A stretch of DNA of 64,000 nucleotides from Deltaproteobacteria bacterium (lineage in GTDB: Bacteria; Myxococcota_A; UBA9042; PHBI01): positions 558,001-622,000 of the forward strand of contig JACKFA010000001.1 in the NCBI GenBank assembly GCA_020632715.1, given 5' to 3'. The first letter of the stretch is position 1. The number at the start of each line of letters is the position of its first letter. The notes beneath the pieces were generated by a model. The model did not search any database. It saw nothing but the letters and a program-made list of their open reading frames with translations, and was not told where the DNA came from. Made by a program: the position numbers and the translations under genes. Positions 61,904-64,000 of this stretch are shown here, piece by piece.

Positions 61904-62836
61904 ATGAGCCCCGCCATCGAGCTCGGCTGCGTCGCGATCATCGCGCTCTACCTCGGCGTCCGCCTGCGGAACGACCCCGATCCGCGGGGCTTCCTCGGGC
62001 GCATGGCGCTGCTGATGGCCGCGAGCTGGATCGGTGAGGACACCTGCATCCACCTCTACGGCTTCTACCACTACGCGCCGGGCTGGCACCTCGTGGTCGA
62101 CCAGGTGCCGCTCCTCATCGTCACGATCTGGCCCATCGTCATCCACTCCGCCTGGGACCTCGCGCGCCGCCTCGCGCGCGCGAACGCGAAGTCGCTGCCC
62201 GGCGAGGCGGAGCCCGCCCCCGCCGCGGCCGCCCTCGCCCGCCGCGCCGCGGTCGTCGGCGCCCTCGTCGTCCTCGCCGACGCCTCGCTCATCGAGCCCA
62301 TCGCCGTCCGCTCGGGACTCTGGTGGTGGACCGAGCCCGGCCTCTTCGCGGTGCCGCCCATCGGGATCCTCGGCTGGGCCTACTTCGCGGGCCTCGCGAT
62401 GGCCCTCCTCTCCTGGCCGCGCCTGCGCTCGCCCGCTCAGAAGGCCGCCGCGGTGCTCGTCCTCGCCCCGCTGGGGACGCACCTGCTCCTGCTCGCGACC
62501 TGGTGGGGCGCCCTCCGGTGGGTGAACGGCGACGTCGCCCCGTGGCCCGTGGTCGCCGTCGCGTGGGCCCTCGCGCTGGCGCTCGCCGCGGTCGCCGTCC
62601 GCCGCCGCGCAGGTCGGACCATCCCGCCGTGGGAGCTCCTCGTCCGGGTGCCCGCGGCCGCCTTCTTCTTCGTGCTGCTCGCCGCCCACGGCGCGGGCGA
62701 CGGCGCGCTCGTCGCCTACGCCCTCGCCTTCGCCCCGCCCTACCTCGCGCTCACCTGGGCCGCGACGCGGACGCGCGGGCCGCTACGCGCACCCTCGGAA
62801 TGGACGGGTGGATGCGCGAGACCACCTCGTAGTTGA
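61904..62836 (+). CDS. CruF-like carotenoid biosynthesis membrane protein
   Basis: 310 residues, about eight membrane helices. WIGEDTCIHLYGFYHYAPGW and the later DASLIEPIAVRSGLWWWTEP followed by VPPIGILGWAYFAG resemble the conserved motifs of CruF/DUF422 carotenoid hydratases (the DPVAV..GLWxW...VP..NxxGW pattern). It may modify the end of a carotenoid. AGGAG lies 9 bases before the ATG. The last about 28 codons overlap the convergent alanine racemase gene by 86 bases, and the real C-terminus may be shorter. The product is unknown. Confidence 0.6.
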   Translation: MSPAIELGCVAIIALYLGVRLRNDPDPRGFLGRMALLMAASWIGEDTCIHLYGFYHYAPGWHLVVDQVPLLIVTIWPIVIHSAWDLARRLARANAKSLPGEAEPAPAAAALARRAAVVGALVVLADASLIEPIAVRSGLWWWTEPGLFAVPPIGILGWAYFAGLAMALLSWPRLRSPAQKAAAVLVLAPLGTHLLLLATWWGALRWVNGDVAPWPVVAVAWALALALAAVAVRRRAGRTIPPWELLVRVPAAAFFFVLLAAHGAGDGALVAYALAFAPPYLALTWAATRTRGPLRAPSEWTGGCARPPRS

Positions 62837-63986
62837 TCGACCCCATCCAGCCGGCGAGGTCCTCGGCGGAGACGCGCTCCTCCCCGTCCTGGCCGAGGAG
62901 CGTCGCCACGTCGCCGGCGACGACGCCGGGCACGTGGGTCACGTCGACCATCGCCATGTTCATGCAGATCCGCCCCCGGATCGGCGCGCGCACGCCGTGC
63001 AGCAGCACGTGCGCGACGTTCGACAGGCGCCGGTCGTAGCCCTCGTAGTAGCCGACCGGGAGGATCGCGATGCGCATCGGGTACGTCGCGCGGAACGTGC
63101 GCCCGTAGCCGACGAAGCCGCCGACGGGCACGTCCTTGACCTGCACGACGCGCGCGCGCCACGACAGCGCCGGGCGCAGCTCCGGGAGGAAGCCGCCGCG
63201 TCCCTCCGGATCGTTCCGGTTCGCGAGCGCGACCGCGACCGCGTAGGTCTCCCCCGACGGCCAGAGCCCGTAGCTCGCGATCCCGACGCGCACGAGCTCC
63301 TCGTGGGTCTTCCCCCAGAGGATGGCCGCGGCGGAGTTCGCGGTGTGGCGGATCCGCGGCGCGATGCCAGCCGCGCGGAACGCCTCCGACGCCTCGTCGA
63401 AGCGCCCGAGCTGCCCCATCGCGAAGCGGTGGTCCGTCGTGTCCTCGATGTCGGCGTAGTGGGTCGAGAGCCCCTCGAGGACGACCCCGTCGAGCGCCTG
63501 CGCCTCGCAGCCGAGCGCGAGCGCCTCCGCGAGCGGGAGCCCCTGCCGGTGGTTGCCCGTCTCGACCTTCACGTGCACCGGCACGGGCCGCCCCGCCGCG
63601 CGCCCGGCCGCCGCGAGCGCCGCGAGCACGTCGCGGTCGTAGACCACGAGGCGCACGTCCGCCGCGACGGCGCGCGCCGCGTGGGCGGCCGGCACGTTGC
63701 CGCACACGTAGAGCGGGGCGGCCACGCCCGCCGCGCGCAGGGCCTCGGCCTCGGGGAGCGAGTTCGTGACGAGCCAGTCGGCGCCTGCGTCGACGAAGGC
63801 GCGCGCGGCGAGGGCGAGCCCGTGGCCGTAGGCGTCGGACTTCACGACCGGCGCGAGCAGGACGCCGTCGCCGACGCGGCGCCGGAGCTCGCGGACGTTG
63901 TGCCCGAGGGCGTCCGCGTCGACCTCGCACCAGGAGAGCTCGCCGGGGTCGACCCCGGCCGGCGTCGGCGCCGTGATCGCGGCCAT
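62751..63986 (-). CDS. alr: Alanine racemase
   Basis: 411 residues. The PLP Lys is K49 in VVKSDAYGHG (more often VKANAYGHG), and the second catalytic Tyr is in GGFVGYGRTFRATYP near 285. RICMNMAMVDVTHVPG and SINYEVVSRIHPSIPRV are typical. It interconverts L- and D-alanine for peptidoglycan. The extra 10-15 residues at the C-terminus (VAARASASRPR) run into the convergent CruF-like gene. The start at 63986 is close to the window end. Confidence 0.95.
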   Translation of the reverse strand: MAAITAPTPAGVDPGELSWCEVDADALGHNVRELRRRVGDGVLLAPVVKSDAYGHGLALAARAFVDAGADWLVTNSLPEAEALRAAGVAAPLYVCGNVPAAHAARAVAADVRLVVYDRDVLAALAAAGRAAGRPVPVHVKVETGNHRQGLPLAEALALGCEAQALDGVVLEGLSTHYADIEDTTDHRFAMGQLGRFDEASEAFRAAGIAPRIRHTANSAAAILWGKTHEELVRVGIASYGLWPSGETYAVAVALANRNDPEGRGGFLPELRPALSWRARVVQVKDVPVGGFVGYGRTFRATYPMRIAILPVGYYEGYDRRLSNVAHVLLHGVRAPIRGRICMNMAMVDVTHVPGVVAGDVATLLGQDGEERVSAEDLAGWMGSINYEVVSRIHPSIPRVRVAARASASRPR

Positions 63987-64000
63987 CTCAGGCCCCCCCG

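Noticed and set aside
1..64000. tRNA, rRNA, CRISPR arrays or prophage
   Set aside because: No cloverleaf-type sequence ending in CCA, no rRNA-like stretch, no regularly spaced identical repeats with unique spacers and no phage structural gene were found by eye.

Overview
The window is very GC-rich, gene-dense DNA from a member of the Myxococcota (formerly Deltaproteobacteria). Three things point there: a secreted Cys-rich protein ending in a MYXO-CTERM-type tail (19563-21947), a PilZ protein of the type seen in myxobacteria (41000-42073), and many Cys/Kelch lipoproteins with Asp/Thr-rich linkers. No rRNA, tRNA, CRISPR array, phage gene or insertion sequence with a transposase was seen. Most genes are on the minus strand. 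Many neighbours are joined by 4-base ATGA/GTGA or 1-base TGATG overlaps, which points to translational coupling.

Layout. 1-5812: an overlapping lipoprotein / Kelch lipoprotein / PEGA protein operon, then a HExxH-peptidase plus beta-propeller plus outer-membrane-barrel protein. 5913-9022: an ECF sigma factor with its zinc anti-sigma factor, and alanine dehydrogenase. 9162-11156: an Ig-like lipoprotein. 11254-19048: a three-gene signalling operon coding for a PilZ-PilZ-hydrolase-methyltransferase fusion, a hybrid histidine kinase and a PAS-GGDEF-EAL protein. 19563-23177: the Cys-rich MYXO-CTERM protein and a MORN-repeat protein. 23341-34570: DNA polymerase IV, a DUF3857/pseudo-transglutaminase lipoprotein that looks frameshifted, a HAD 5'-nucleotidase, tyrosine-catabolism enzymes (maleylacetoacetate isomerase and fumarylacetoacetase-like), and a second transglutaminase gene that also looks frameshifted. 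34668-36045: a Fur-box-controlled bfd-bfr iron-storage operon with an unknown third gene. 36067-40830: a methyltransferase, malate dehydrogenase, a 600-base gene-free region full of dispersed repeats, glutamate-cysteine ligase and an acidic protein.

41000-47000: a PilZ coiled-coil protein and a run of TPR protein, aroQ, small TPR protein, aroB, aroK and pilD (shikimate pathway plus prepilin peptidase). 47025-52995: a giant GT39-like membrane protein and a DUF6178 protein. 53133-55358: the F0 half of an ATP synthase (atpZ-atpI-atpB-atpE) without F1. 55518-56954: a FliB-like lysine methylase. 57017-61614: a compact SGNH hydrolase / diiron ferritin-like protein / carbamoyltransferase / DUF5989 / Cys-rich lipoprotein cassette. 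61904-63986: a CruF-like carotenoid protein and alanine racemase.

Recurring signals. Several genes start 6-7 bases after a -10 box in a promoter of the form TTGNCN-N17/18-TANNNN, so their mRNAs are probably leaderless. Two TPR genes lack any usual start codon where their coding begins and instead have ATC there. Two transglutaminase-type genes each carry an apparent one-G deletion. All functional calls are made by reading the protein sequences; no database search was run.
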